NCBI GenBank assembly: GCA_965217015.1
Contig: OZ244224.1
Location: 1,240,001-1,304,000 of the forward strand
From: JAYQKL01 sp038142705
GTDB taxonomy: Bacteria > Pseudomonadota > Alphaproteobacteria > RS24
Direction of reading: 5' to 3'
DNA length: 64,000 bases
The position numbers were made by a program, and so were the translations under genes. Under the pieces are notes generated by a model. It was not told the DNA's origin and searched no databases. It saw nothing but the letters and a program-made list of their open reading frames with translations. Shown piece after piece: positions 54,829-63,036 of the stretch; within the stretch, counting starts at the first letter, position 1; every line of letters starts with the position of its first letter.

Positions 54829-54856
54829 TTGTTTTATTGCCTGTTTTCTCTATAAT
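54829..54856 (+). promoter_or_regulatory. Sigma-70-type promoter of the DUF3604 gene
   Basis: TTGTTT at 54829-54834, a 16-bp spacer and a perfect TATAAT at 54851-54856 lie 30 bp before the start codon. AAGGA follows at 54875-54879 as ribosome-binding site, which fixes the start at the ATG at 54886 rather than 54880. Confidence 0.6.
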
Positions 54857-54885
54857 CGCCCTATAGGTTTTGAAAAGGAATGAAA

Positions 54886-56808
54886 ATGACTTTGGTGAAA
54901 TGGGGAAAAAGAGCAGCACTTGGTCTTATCGGTTTTGCTTTTATTGTATTCGGTGGATTATGGGTTTTTGATTACCTCACCCGATTTGATGCACCAGAAT
55001 TTACCAGTATTTACGATGCCACCCAGCCAGCCCAAATCCCGCAAAAAGAAAAAATAAGTTTTAACCCCAACCGGCATGTGCTGTGGGGGGATTTGCATGT
55101 GCACACAGCCTATTCCTATGATGCCTATACAATGGGGGCGCGCACTCTCCCCGATGATGCCTATATTTTTATGAAGGGCGGCACAATTGCGCACTCTTAT
55201 GGATTTCCTATCCGCGCCAGACGGCCATTGGATTTTGGCGCCGTCACCGACCATGATAAATATCTTAATGTGCCGCGAGCAGCCGCGGGTGCGCAGGCCG
55301 ACACGCCCGATAATGCCATCATCAACAGCCTCAAAAAAGGCAGCCGTGCTGAATATACAGCCAGATTTGCCCACCGCATGATAACCACAATGGGGTCCAA
55401 TCAAACGCGGGCAGCACAATTTGGCGCAGCTGGTTCAACCAAACCGTCAGCTGTGTCCATCACCGCTTGGCAGGATATTATCGCAGCCGCCGAACGCCAT
55501 AATGACCCCGGACGCTTTACCAGCTTTGTGGGCTATGAATGGAGTTCAATGCCAAGCGAAAACAATCTCCATCGCAATGTCATTTATAAAGATACCCATG
55601 TGCCAGCCTATCCTTATTCTTCTTTGCAGTCGGATAATCCAGAAGATTTATGGGACGCCATGCAGCAACAACGCGCGCAAGGCATGGAGATGTTGGCCAT
55701 TCCGCATAATAGCAATGCCAGCAATGGGCGCATGTTTGAAGACACAAAATTTGATGGCACACCCATAACCCCAGACTATGCCGCCACGCGCAATCGTAAT
55801 GAACCGCTGGTGGAAATTTTCCAAATCAAAGGGTCATCAGAAACGCATCCCAGCCTGTCCCCTGAAGATGAATTTGCTGGCTTTGAAATTATGGATAAAA
55901 TGCTCAGCGTCAATATGATGGACAGCACGCCCAAAGGCAGCTATGCACGCGATGCTTTGCGCACGGGCTTGAGTTTCGCGCATGATAAAAACTTTAACCC
56001 CTTTCAATTTGGTGTGATTGGCAGCAGCGACAGCCATAATGCGTCCTCGTCAACAGAGGAAGATAATTATCATGGCAAATTGCCTCTCATTGACGCGACA
56101 GCCGCGCAACGGCTTGGCATTGCTTATTTTTCTTCTGACTATGCCAGCAATTTACGGGCCTATGGCGCGGCGGGTTTGGTCGCGGTCTGGGCGCAGGAAA
56201 ACACACGCGATTCTATCTTTAATGCCATGATGCGCAAAGAAACCTACGCCACCTCTGGCTCGCGCATCACCTTGCGGTTTTTTGCGGGGTGGGACTATCC
56301 CACAACTGAACTGCCGACAGACTGGCTCACCATGGCCTATCAAAATGGGGTGCCTATGGGGGGTGTTTTGAACAGTCGCAATCAAACCCGCTCGCCCGTC
56401 TTTATTGTCTTTGCGGGCAAAGACCCGATAGGCGCCAATCTTGACCGGCTTCAAATTGTCAAAGCTTGGGTGGACACCACAGGCAAAAGCTATGAGAAAA
56501 TCTTCAATATTGCGGCCTCAGATAAGCGCATAGAAAAAATGCAAGACGGGCAAATTCCGCCTGTTGGCAGCACTGTTAATATTGCCGAGGCCGCCTATAC
56601 AAACACCATAGGCGCCACCAATTTATTGGCGCTTTGGCAAGACCCCACTTTCGACCCGTCTGAGAATGCGCTTTATTACGCGCGCGCGATTGAAATTCCA
56701 ATTCCGCGCTACACCACGCATGATGCAAAAGCGCTGGGCGTGCCAGCCCCCGCCCCGCAAGAAATCCAGGAACGCGCCATCAGCTCGGCCATTTGGATAC
56801 AGCCCTAA
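54886..56808 (+). CDS. Secreted or membrane-anchored DUF3604 protein (PHP-like metal hydrolase)
   Basis: A 640-aa protein with an N-terminal membrane helix (GLIGFAFIVFGGLWVFDYL) and a DUF3604 domain. The metal-binding HVLWGDLHVHTAYSYDAY, DFGAVTDHDKY, AIPHNSNASNG and IGSSDSHNA motifs resemble the PHP phosphoesterase metal site. The function of the family is unknown; members are abundant in marine heterotrophs and occur near sulfatase and lipid catabolic genes. The ATG at 54886 has AAGGA six bases upstream. The gene ends 41 bp before the tracrRNA terminator, on the opposite strand. Confidence 0.85.
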   Translation: MTLVKWGKRAALGLIGFAFIVFGGLWVFDYLTRFDAPEFTSIYDATQPAQIPQKEKISFNPNRHVLWGDLHVHTAYSYDAYTMGARTLPDDAYIFMKGGTIAHSYGFPIRARRPLDFGAVTDHDKYLNVPRAAAGAQADTPDNAIINSLKKGSRAEYTARFAHRMITTMGSNQTRAAQFGAAGSTKPSAVSITAWQDIIAAAERHNDPGRFTSFVGYEWSSMPSENNLHRNVIYKDTHVPAYPYSSLQSDNPEDLWDAMQQQRAQGMEMLAIPHNSNASNGRMFEDTKFDGTPITPDYAATRNRNEPLVEIFQIKGSSETHPSLSPEDEFAGFEIMDKMLSVNMMDSTPKGSYARDALRTGLSFAHDKNFNPFQFGVIGSSDSHNASSSTEEDNYHGKLPLIDATAAQRLGIAYFSSDYASNLRAYGAAGLVAVWAQENTRDSIFNAMMRKETYATSGSRITLRFFAGWDYPTTELPTDWLTMAYQNGVPMGGVLNSRNQTRSPVFIVFAGKDPIGANLDRLQIVKAWVDTTGKSYEKIFNIAASDKRIEKMQDGQIPPVGSTVNIAEAAYTNTIGATNLLALWQDPTFDPSENALYYARAIEIPIPRYTTHDAKALGVPAPAPQEIQERAISSAIWIQP

Positions 56809-56848
56809 ACCGACCTTAAACAGAGCTTAAAAAAAGAGCTTTAACCAG

Positions 56849-56940
56849 GAAAAAGGCCGCCCGAAGGCGGCCTTATCAATGTTGCAAATTCTTGCTTGTT
56901 AATCCTAGCGCAAAAACTGCCTATTCCTAAGTTGCTATAT
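56849..56940 (-). ncRNA. tracrRNA of the type II-C CRISPR-Cas9 system
   Basis: The minus strand contains an anti-repeat to the CRISPR repeat. ACTTAGGAATAGGCA (56932-56918) pairs perfectly over 15 bp with the distal half of the repeat; GTTTTT (56917-56912) is an unpaired bulge; GCGCTAGGATTAAC (56911-56898) pairs over 13 bp with GTTGTCCTAGCGC at the repeat start, with a single bulged base. Downstream, GCAA-GAAT-TTGC can form a small nexus-like stem, followed by the UUCG terminator hairpin. Expected length is about 90 nt. It is divergent from cas9, and its direction fixes the functional strand of the array as minus. Lower stem, bulge, upper stem and terminal hairpin match tracrRNA architecture. 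Confidence 0.92.
56850..56874 (-). terminator. Rho-independent terminator of the tracrRNA (UUCG-capped)
   Basis: On the minus strand AAGGCCGCC-TTCG-GGCGGCCTT is a perfect 9-bp stem closed by a UUCG tetraloop and followed by T residues (GGCCTTTTTCC). Read on the plus strand the loop is CGAA and no T-run follows, so termination works mainly leftwards, ending the tracrRNA. It may still stop read-through from DUF3604 weakly. Confidence 0.88.
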
Positions 56941-56945
56941 TTGTA

Positions 56946-56981
56946 ACGCTAGTCTTTTGTGGTTTAAAAGTCAAATATAAT
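56946..56981. promoter_or_regulatory. Back-to-back promoters for tracrRNA (minus) and cas9 (plus)
   Basis: On the minus strand TTGACT (56974-56969), a 17-bp spacer and TAGCGT (56951-56946) would start RNA near 56939, exactly at the anti-repeat. On the plus strand a perfect TATAAT at 56976-56981 with only a weak -35 (TCTTTT) would start the cas9 mRNA near 56988. The two elements overlap, so transcription of guide scaffold and nuclease may compete. Positions are by eye. Confidence 0.5.
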
Positions 56982-57060
56982 CAACTCAGGTGTCTATTGA
57001 CACAATCAAATCTTAATGATTACCTCAAATTCCCTAATAAAAACAAAAAGGAATGGGGCA

Positions 57061-60000
57061 ATGATAAATTATCGTTTAGGTTTAGATGTTGGCACGAATT
57101 CGCTCGGCTGGAGCGTATTGCGCACCGATGATGACGGCAATCCAGTGGCGATTGAGGCCACCGGCTCACGCATTTTCTCAGACGGGCGCGACAGCAAGTC
57201 CAAAGCCACACTGGCCGCCGACCGTCGCGAAGCGCGCTCAGCCCGCCGCCGCCGTGACCGCTATAAGCAACGCCGCGGCTTTTTGCTGGCGGCCTTGACC
57301 GAAGCCGGCCTGTTTCCTGCTGAAGACAACAAGGCAGAGCGCGCCGCCCTGCAGGTGCTGAACCCGCTGGAATTGCGCGCGCGCCTGCTGAATGAGAAAC
57401 CGGCGGATATTCTGAAAGATATTGCCGCGCGCACCGGCACGGGCGCCAGGAAAAAGGGTGAACCCACAACAGACGCGGAGGCCGCCGAAACCCTAAGCGG
57501 AAAACCGGAATATCTGATTGGCCGCGCGCTGTTTGCCCTGAACCAACGCCGCGGCTTCAAGAGCAATCGGAAGGACAGGAGCAATGAATCTGATGGGTCT
57601 ATCAGCAAATCTATTTCAGAAACCCGTGAAAAAATGAAGAACGCGGGAGCCCGAACCATTGGCGAATATTTATGGCCATTGAATAAAGGAGGAGAGCAAA
57701 CCCGCTCACGACCGCGCAAGAAATCCGGTGAGATAGAAACTGACAGTTCGAAAGGGGTTGACCATTATGATTATTACATAGACCGCGACATGTTGCAGGA
57801 TGAGTTCAATCAGATTTGGGCAAAACAGGCTGGTCACCACGCGGATTTAATGAACGGGAAAGGCCAGAATGCTCGCTTGGACTGCAACATCAAAGATTAC
57901 ATATACTATATAATTTTTCATCAGCGCCCACTCAAGGCACAGGATCCGGGAGTGTGCCAGTATATGGAAAACGAAAGACGCGGTGCAAAGGCCTTGCCCA
58001 GCATTCAACATCACAGAATTTATCAAGACCTGAATAATTTGTCTTGGAAATATAATGAGAACGAAGACCCCATCTCTTTGAAGGATAGGCCTGAGGCTTA
58101 CGAGAAGGTAGAAAAGCTTTTCCTGCAACCTACAAATCAAAAAGGGGAAATCACGTTTGACACGATACGACAAGAATTGAAAAAAGCTGGCTTTATGGCT
58201 GATGACCCGTCATGGGACAAAAAAGAGAAAAAGAAAAAACCCCTTTTCAGTCTTGAAAAGCGTGACGATAAATATCTGAATGGTGACAAAACCGCTGCCC
58301 TATTTGGCCATAAGGACTCACCTATCAAAGGGAAATGGCAAGATTGGAGCGTGGAAGAGCAAGATAAATTTGTTAACGCCATTATCAAGCGCGTTCCCGA
58401 TGAAAAACGCGAAAATAAAGAACGCTATCAAACGGATGAAGAAGCTATCCAATGCCTTCAAGACGAATATGGATTAACCCCTGAAGAGGCCAAATGCTGT
58501 GTGGAATTTAACTTGCCAACTGGTTATGCCAATATGTCTGCAAAGGCGGCTCGCTTGATAACCGAAGAAATGAAAACAGGCGACAAGCCAACCCAACGCA
58601 AAGCCGTTCAGCAAGTGGCAGAAGAAAGGGACGATTTCAAAGACCCGTATGAACTTGTTGGGCAGGGACAAGCCCAAAGGCTAAAGTATTACGGGGCTTT
58701 AGATGAACTTGCCAGCAACATCATGCGCGGCACTTGGGAACCAGAGGACAAATGGAATGACCGCAAACATTACGGCGGCGTCACCAACCCGACCGTGCAT
58801 ATCGCGTTGAACCAGATACGGCAGGTGGTGAATGAGATTATTGTCCGTTTTGGCAAACCAGAAGCCATATCTATTGAGCTAAGCCGTAACATTCCGTCTG
58901 GAGCAAAAAAGAGGGGTGACAAAATAAAAAAACAAAAGAAGCAGAGAGAAGCCAACAAGAAAGACACTCTTGAACTTCAGAATGATTTTGGCATTCCTCA
59001 ACCAAGTCGTGATGACATCAAAAAATTGCGCCTGTGGAAAGAGGCCAAACATAGCTGCCCATTTTGTAGCAAAAAAATTGGCGGTGCTGAGCTTTTCAAT
59101 GGCGCGGAAAAAGAGCATCTTATACCTCAGGCCTATGGTGGACAGGATAATTGGGGTAACCTCACCATTTCATGCAGAACTTGCAACCAGGCAAAGGGCG
59201 GGCGAACACCCTATGAGGCTTTTGGTGATAAGCCAGATTATAGCGCTCTACCGGAATACAAACATTGGCGCTTTCAGGAAGATGCCAAAGAAGTTTGGGA
59301 AAAGAAATATAAGGGATTTTTGTCACGTCAAATCAGCGACACGGGCTATGTTGGAAAGCTGGCAAAAGCCTATTTGGGACAAATTTGTCCAGATGGACAT
59401 ATTGTCGTTGTTACGGGACAACTGACCCATCATTTGCGGAAATACTGGCATTTGGACTCTATTCTGGACCACCCTGACCGACCTGAAGAAGAACGTGGCA
59501 CCAAAAATCGCAATGACCACCGCCATCACGCGATAGATGCGATTGTAGTCGGGATGGCAACGCGCTCTCGGGTGCAACGGGTTCATACCTTCAAGAACGA
59601 GCTCAAAGACAGCATTGGCGACAAGGAATATTTTACAACGGAGAAGATTGTTGCGCATATCTTCAATCAATCTAAAGAGGAACGGGAAACATTTCTGAGA
59701 GAAGTGAAGACTGCTGTGAATGATATCATTGTTTCGCATAAAGCAAAGCGGAAGCGGCCGATATATGCAATGTATGAAAAAGATGAGAATGATGGAATCA
59801 AGCTGAACAAACAAGGCAAGCCGAAAGTCTCACAAACGGCAAGAACCCATAACCGGAGCGAGGCTGCGTTGGACAAAAAAGGGCGGCCCATAAAGATAAA
59901 TACGACCGGGCAACTACACAATGACACGGCCTATGGGATTCCCGCACTAAAACGGGGCGAAGAGGTTGATTTCAACCAAGCAATTAATGTGATACACAAG

Positions 60001-60861
60001 GGGAAGCGTGAAAAAATCACGGTTATTCCTGTTAAAGATAAAGGTGGAAAAATATACAAAGGCTTCAAGCCTGATGGAAATTGGGGCATGGAGATATTTC
60101 AGTATCCCGATAAATATCCTGAAAACCCCAAGGAAGGGGAAGAAAACTGGAAAAGCAAGCGCGGAAAATGGGTGGGCGTTTGCATCACAAAGTTTGAAGC
60201 CAACCAGCCGGAATTTGACCCTGAGAATGTCAGAGAACGCCTGCCTCACCCCGCTGCCCGTTTCGTCATGCGCTTACAAGAAAATGACTGCATTGATATT
60301 GGAACGGAAGATAAGCCAGATATTATGCTTATTAAAGAAATAAACGGCCAGAAGCTTATCCTTGTCCCTCATAATGAAGCGAATGCTGACGCAAGAAATA
60401 GAAATAAGAATGGCACTTGGATATTGAACGGCTTTACGTTTTCAGGGGAACTGGCAGGTGAAAAAAACAAGAAGGTTATCAAGGTTAAACCATCCGATAA
60501 TGTGAGCGGCACTTATCAAGGGAAAGAGTTTCGGGGGAAATTAAAGAACGACAAAATAAAGTTCAAACGCGGTAAAGAAACAATAGAGTGCGAACTGAAC
60601 GATCCTAATTTGAAGTGGAACTATGATGACATTGATTTCAGAAACCATGCCAAGAAGAGCAATGCGTGGAAACTTAACAACAAAGGCATTTACGAGATTG
60701 ACAAAGAAACGCCAGGCTTGGAGTGGACTCCAGATGATAATTTTGAGGTGACCCGCAAGAATGTCGGTACTTTAGAAGGGATAGCCCGCAAAGTTCATAT
60801 CAGTCCGACTGGGCAGGTGAGCTATGAAAAGCGTCGCAAGCCGCGCCGCAAGAAGAAATAA
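57061..60861 (+). CDS. cas9: Cas9 RNA-guided DNA endonuclease, type II-C, long form with zinc-type HNH
   Basis: CRISPR effector of 1266 aa. RuvC-I is LGLDVGTNSLGW (Asp9); an Arg-rich bridge helix follows (ADRREARSARRRRDRYKQRR); RuvC-II is ISIELSRN (Glu606); RuvC-III is NDHRHHAIDAIVVG (His823, Asp826). The HNH domain carries Cys666/669 and Cys705/708 around EKEHLIPQ (Glu685-His686) and NWGNLTIS (Asn700), a zinc-binding McrA-like HNH, with Glu where Asp precedes the catalytic His in most Cas9. The C-terminus ends in HISPTGQV and a basic KRRKPRRKKK tail. AAGGA precedes the ATG at 57061; an upstream ATG at 57016 would add 15 residues. cas1 follows after 23 bp. No csn2 or cas4 is present. Confidence 0.95.
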   Translation: MINYRLGLDVGTNSLGWSVLRTDDDGNPVAIEATGSRIFSDGRDSKSKATLAADRREARSARRRRDRYKQRRGFLLAALTEAGLFPAEDNKAERAALQVLNPLELRARLLNEKPADILKDIAARTGTGARKKGEPTTDAEAAETLSGKPEYLIGRALFALNQRRGFKSNRKDRSNESDGSISKSISETREKMKNAGARTIGEYLWPLNKGGEQTRSRPRKKSGEIETDSSKGVDHYDYYIDRDMLQDEFNQIWAKQAGHHADLMNGKGQNARLDCNIKDYIYYIIFHQRPLKAQDPGVCQYMENERRGAKALPSIQHHRIYQDLNNLSWKYNENEDPISLKDRPEAYEKVEKLFLQPTNQKGEITFDTIRQELKKAGFMADDPSWDKKEKKKKPLFSLEKRDDKYLNGDKTAALFGHKDSPIKGKWQDWSVEEQDKFVNAIIKRVPDEKRENKERYQTDEEAIQCLQDEYGLTPEEAKCCVEFNLPTGYANMSAKAARLITEEMKTGDKPTQRKAVQQVAEERDDFKDPYELVGQGQAQRLKYYGALDELASNIMRGTWEPEDKWNDRKHYGGVTNPTVHIALNQIRQVVNEIIVRFGKPEAISIELSRNIPSGAKKRGDKIKKQKKQREANKKDTLELQNDFGIPQPSRDDIKKLRLWKEAKHSCPFCSKKIGGAELFNGAEKEHLIPQAYGGQDNWGNLTISCRTCNQAKGGRTPYEAFGDKPDYSALPEYKHWRFQEDAKEVWEKKYKGFLSRQISDTGYVGKLAKAYLGQICPDGHIVVVTGQLTHHLRKYWHLDSILDHPDRPEEERGTKNRNDHRHHAIDAIVVGMATRSRVQRVHTFKNELKDSIGDKEYFTTEKIVAHIFNQSKEERETFLREVKTAVNDIIVSHKAKRKRPIYAMYEKDENDGIKLNKQGKPKVSQTARTHNRSEAALDKKGRPIKINTTGQLHNDTAYGIPALKRGEEVDFNQAINVIHKGKREKITVIPVKDKGGKIYKGFKPDGNWGMEIFQYPDKYPENPKEGEENWKSKRGKWVGVCITKFEANQPEFDPENVRERLPHPAARFVMRLQENDCIDIGTEDKPDIMLIKEINGQKLILVPHNEANADARNRNKNGTWILNGFTFSGELAGEKNKKVIKVKPSDNVSGTYQGKEFRGKLKNDKIKFKRGKETIECELNDPNLKWNYDDIDFRNHAKKSNAWKLNNKGIYEIDKETPGLEWTPDDNFEVTRKNVGTLEGIARKVHISPTGQVSYEKRRKPRRKKK

Positions 60862-60884
60862 CCAGCAGGCAGGAAGTCTCGGAT

Positions 60885-61793
60885 ATGGTGGGACAAATTG
60901 TTGAGATAACCGACCCTGGCCACTGGCTTGCTAAGTCGCGCGGTTTTTTGGAAGTGCGCCATAATGGCGAAAAGCTTGGCCAAGTGCCGCTGGACGACAT
61001 CGCCGCCGTGATTATCTCGGTGCCGGGTTGCGCGGTTTCCACCAATCTGCTAGAGCAGCTGGCCACCCGCAACATTCCAGTTGTCACCTGCGGACAAAAC
61101 TATTTGCCAAGCTGTTGGACGCTGCCGCTCACTGGCCACAATCGGCAATTCACCATCATGCAGGCACAAATGGCGCTGTCGGAACCGCGCCGCAAGCGTG
61201 CTTGGCAGGCACTGGTACGCGCCAAAATCTTGAACCAGGCTGACGTGCTGGTGCGGGCTGGCCAATCTGATGCTCGCCTGAAACGGCTAGCCGACAGCGT
61301 GCGCTCTGGCGACCCGGATAATTGTGAGGCACAAGCCGCCCGCGCCTATTGGCAGGCCTTGTTCGGCAGTGATTTTCGGCGTGACCGCGACGCCCCCGGG
61401 CTGAATGCCGCGCTCAATTATGCCTATGCGGTGATGCGTGCCTGCGTAGCGCGCGCGGTGGTGGGCGCTGGCCTGCATCCAAGCTTTAGCCTGCATCACA
61501 AAAACCCGCAAAACCCGATGAACCTGGTCGATGATATGGTGGAGCCGTTCCGCCCGATTGTAGATTTGTTTTTGTGGAAAAAATATCAAAACCAAATTGG
61601 CGACCTTGATGTTGACACCAGATCCGCGCTGGCCGCGCTCACCACTTTACCAGTGCCCGTGGGTGATGAAACCTCGCCCTTGTCGCTGGCGGCGGTGCGC
61701 TGCTGTCGGTCGCTGGCTGCCTGGTATTTGGGAGAGACGGACGCGCTGCTCTGCCCGACTCTGCCAACCCCTTTGGATTACGCGGCCTCATGA
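60885..61793 (+). CDS. cas1: Cas1 spacer-acquisition endonuclease
   Basis: Metal-dependent integrase subunit of 302 aa, forming the Cas1-Cas2 complex that inserts new spacers. The catalytic set is visible: Glu148 in NCEAQAARAYW, His205 in SLHHKNPQNPMNL and Glu220 in VDDMVEPFRPIVD. The N-terminal beta domain (AAVIISVPGCAVST) is of the type II form. It follows cas9 by 23 bp with AGGAAG upstream and precedes cas2 by nine bases, so cas9-cas1-cas2 form one operon. No sign of damage, so adaptation should be functional. Confidence 0.96.
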   Translation: MVGQIVEITDPGHWLAKSRGFLEVRHNGEKLGQVPLDDIAAVIISVPGCAVSTNLLEQLATRNIPVVTCGQNYLPSCWTLPLTGHNRQFTIMQAQMALSEPRRKRAWQALVRAKILNQADVLVRAGQSDARLKRLADSVRSGDPDNCEAQAARAYWQALFGSDFRRDRDAPGLNAALNYAYAVMRACVARAVVGAGLHPSFSLHHKNPQNPMNLVDDMVEPFRPIVDLFLWKKYQNQIGDLDVDTRSALAALTTLPVPVGDETSPLSLAAVRCCRSLAAWYLGETDALLCPTLPTPLDYAAS

Positions 61794-61802
61794 GCCAGTC
61801 AC

Positions 61803-62147
61803 ATGCCGCAAAAAAGAACCCATCTCAGCCCCTATCGTATCATGTGGCTTTTTGTAATGTTTGACCTGCCAGTTGGCACCAAGAAAGAGCGCAAGCAAGC
61901 GACGGGGTTTCGTAATCACTTGCTGGATCTTGGTTTTGAAATGTCGCAATTCTCGGTTTATTTGAAATATTGCGCCTCTGGCGAGAAGGCTGAGGCTGTG
62001 GGTAACCGCATTCAACAACAATTGCCGCCGGGCGGAAAAGTTGATATTCTGACGATTACTGATAAACAATTTGCCAATATGAGGCGTTTTTATGCCACGA
62101 GCCGAATCAAAAAAAGCAACAAACCGAAGCAACTACATCTGTTTTAA
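61803..62147 (+). CDS. cas2: Cas2
   Basis: Small ferredoxin-fold dimer of 114 aa that bridges two Cas1 dimers in spacer integration. The family opening is RIMWLFVMFDLPV with the conserved Asp after MF, followed by FRNHLLDLGFEMSQFSVYLKYC and the ending VDILTITDKQF. It ends in a basic tail with HLF. Located directly after cas1 and directly before the CRISPR array, with an inverted repeat just after its stop. ATG at 61803, nine bases after the cas1 stop. Confidence 0.95.
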   Translation: MPQKRTHLSPYRIMWLFVMFDLPVGTKKERKQATGFRNHLLDLGFEMSQFSVYLKYCASGEKAEAVGNRIQQQLPPGGKVDILTITDKQFANMRRFYATSRIKKSNKPKQLHLF

Positions 62148-62181
62148 AGTGGTTTTCCCAACTAGGATTGAGAAAACCACT
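62148..62181. terminator. Inverted repeat between cas2 and the CRISPR array
   Basis: AGTGGTTTTC and GAAAACCACT form a perfect 10-bp stem around a 14-base loop, starting at the first base after the cas2 stop. No T-run follows on either strand, although the minus strand continues TTTAAAA. It could end the cas operon from the left and the array transcript from the right. The loop contains CTAGGATT, also present in the tracrRNA anti-repeat. Confidence 0.55.
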
Positions 62182-62209
62182 CATAAAATCAAACACTTAC
62201 AAAATTTCT

Positions 62210-62971
62210 AGCTTACCACTTAGGAATAGGCAGCGCTAGGACAACTGGATTTCTGGTGCGCCATTTAGATAGAATAGCTTACCACTTAGGAATAGGCAGC
62301 GCTAGGACAACCAAAATTAAAGAAGAGAGCTATTTCACCCAAGCTTACCACTTAGGAATAGGCAGCGCTAGGACAACTGAGCTTCTTTGATGGCGCAGTA
62401 AGTTTTGAGCTTACCACTTAGGAATAGGCAGCGCTAGGACAACTTGCGGCACCGCCGCCACCAGCTCAAGGCGAGCTTACCACTTAGGAATAGGCAGCGC
62501 TAGGACAACACGGAAAAACAAGCAAAATATTTGGCCAGCAGCTTACCACTTAGGAATAGGCAGCGCTAGGACAACCAAAGCATCTTGACGCTTTTTGTGC
62601 TGGTTAGCTTACCACTTAGGAATAGGCAGCGCTAGGACAACTTATGATCCACCGTCCATTTATCAATCTGGAGCTTACCACTTAGGAATAGGCAGCGCTA
62701 GGACAACTGCAATTCATTCTCGCCCACCTGCACCCGCAGCTTACCACTTAGGAATAGGCAGCGCTAGGACAACATTGCCGCCTTTGCGTCTATGTTGCCG
62801 GGCAGCTTACCACTTAGGAATAGGCAGCGCTAGGACAACATCTCCTGATAAGCGGGTGAGCCGCTAAGGAGCTTACCACTTAGGAATAGGCAGCGCTAGG
62901 ACAACTCCACATCAAAGCAAGTATTGTCCGATTCTAGCTTACCACTTAGGAATAGGCAGCGCTAGGACAAC
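62210..62971 (-). CRISPR. Type II-C CRISPR array: 12 identical 36-nt repeats, 11 spacers of 30 nt
   Basis: Repeats start at 62210, 62276, 62342, 62408, 62474, 62540, 62606, 62672, 62738, 62804, 62870 and 62936, exactly 66 bp apart. Read in the functional (minus) direction the repeat begins GTTGTCCTAGCGC, the GTTGT start usual for type II, and ends CCTAAGTGGTAAGCT. All 12 copies are identical by eye. Minus-strand transcription is inferred from the strand of the tracrRNA and would run towards cas2, opposite to the cas genes, as in Neisseria II-C loci. The repeat end contains TGGTAAGCT, which might act as an extended -10 inside each repeat. The leader side would be at 62972 onward. No spacer matches this window by eye. 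Confidence 0.97.
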
Positions 62972-63036
62972 ACATGCGGCGTGGGTTTGCCGCTTTTGAC
63001 CTCACTGGGTTTAATGAAATTTCAAGGCAAACATCA
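62972..63036. other. Short gap at the presumed leader side of the CRISPR array
   Basis: Only 65 bp separate the last repeat from the stop of the next gene. The first 30 bases contain GCGGC and GCCGC half-sites and TTTT, a weak plus-strand hairpin. No long A/T-rich leader and no degenerate thirteenth repeat were seen. Confidence 0.45.

Noticed and set aside
56850..56874. Terminator of the DUF3604 gene on the plus strand
   Set aside because: On the plus strand the stem is preceded by A residues and followed by ATCAAT, so the T-run is only on the minus strand and belongs to the tracrRNA.
62595..62867. An open frame with repeated LGIGSARTT peptide units
   Set aside because: It is the translation of the CRISPR repeats and spacers; the 66-bp period is a multiple of three, so the frame stays open by chance.
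62210..62971. Plus-strand orientation of the CRISPR array
   Set aside because: The anti-repeat RNA with its terminator T-run is on the minus strand, and the minus-strand repeat has the usual GTTGT start, so leftward transcription fits better.
62972..63001. A twelfth spacer beyond the last repeat
   Set aside because: No repeat, even degenerate, follows at the expected position (63002-63037).
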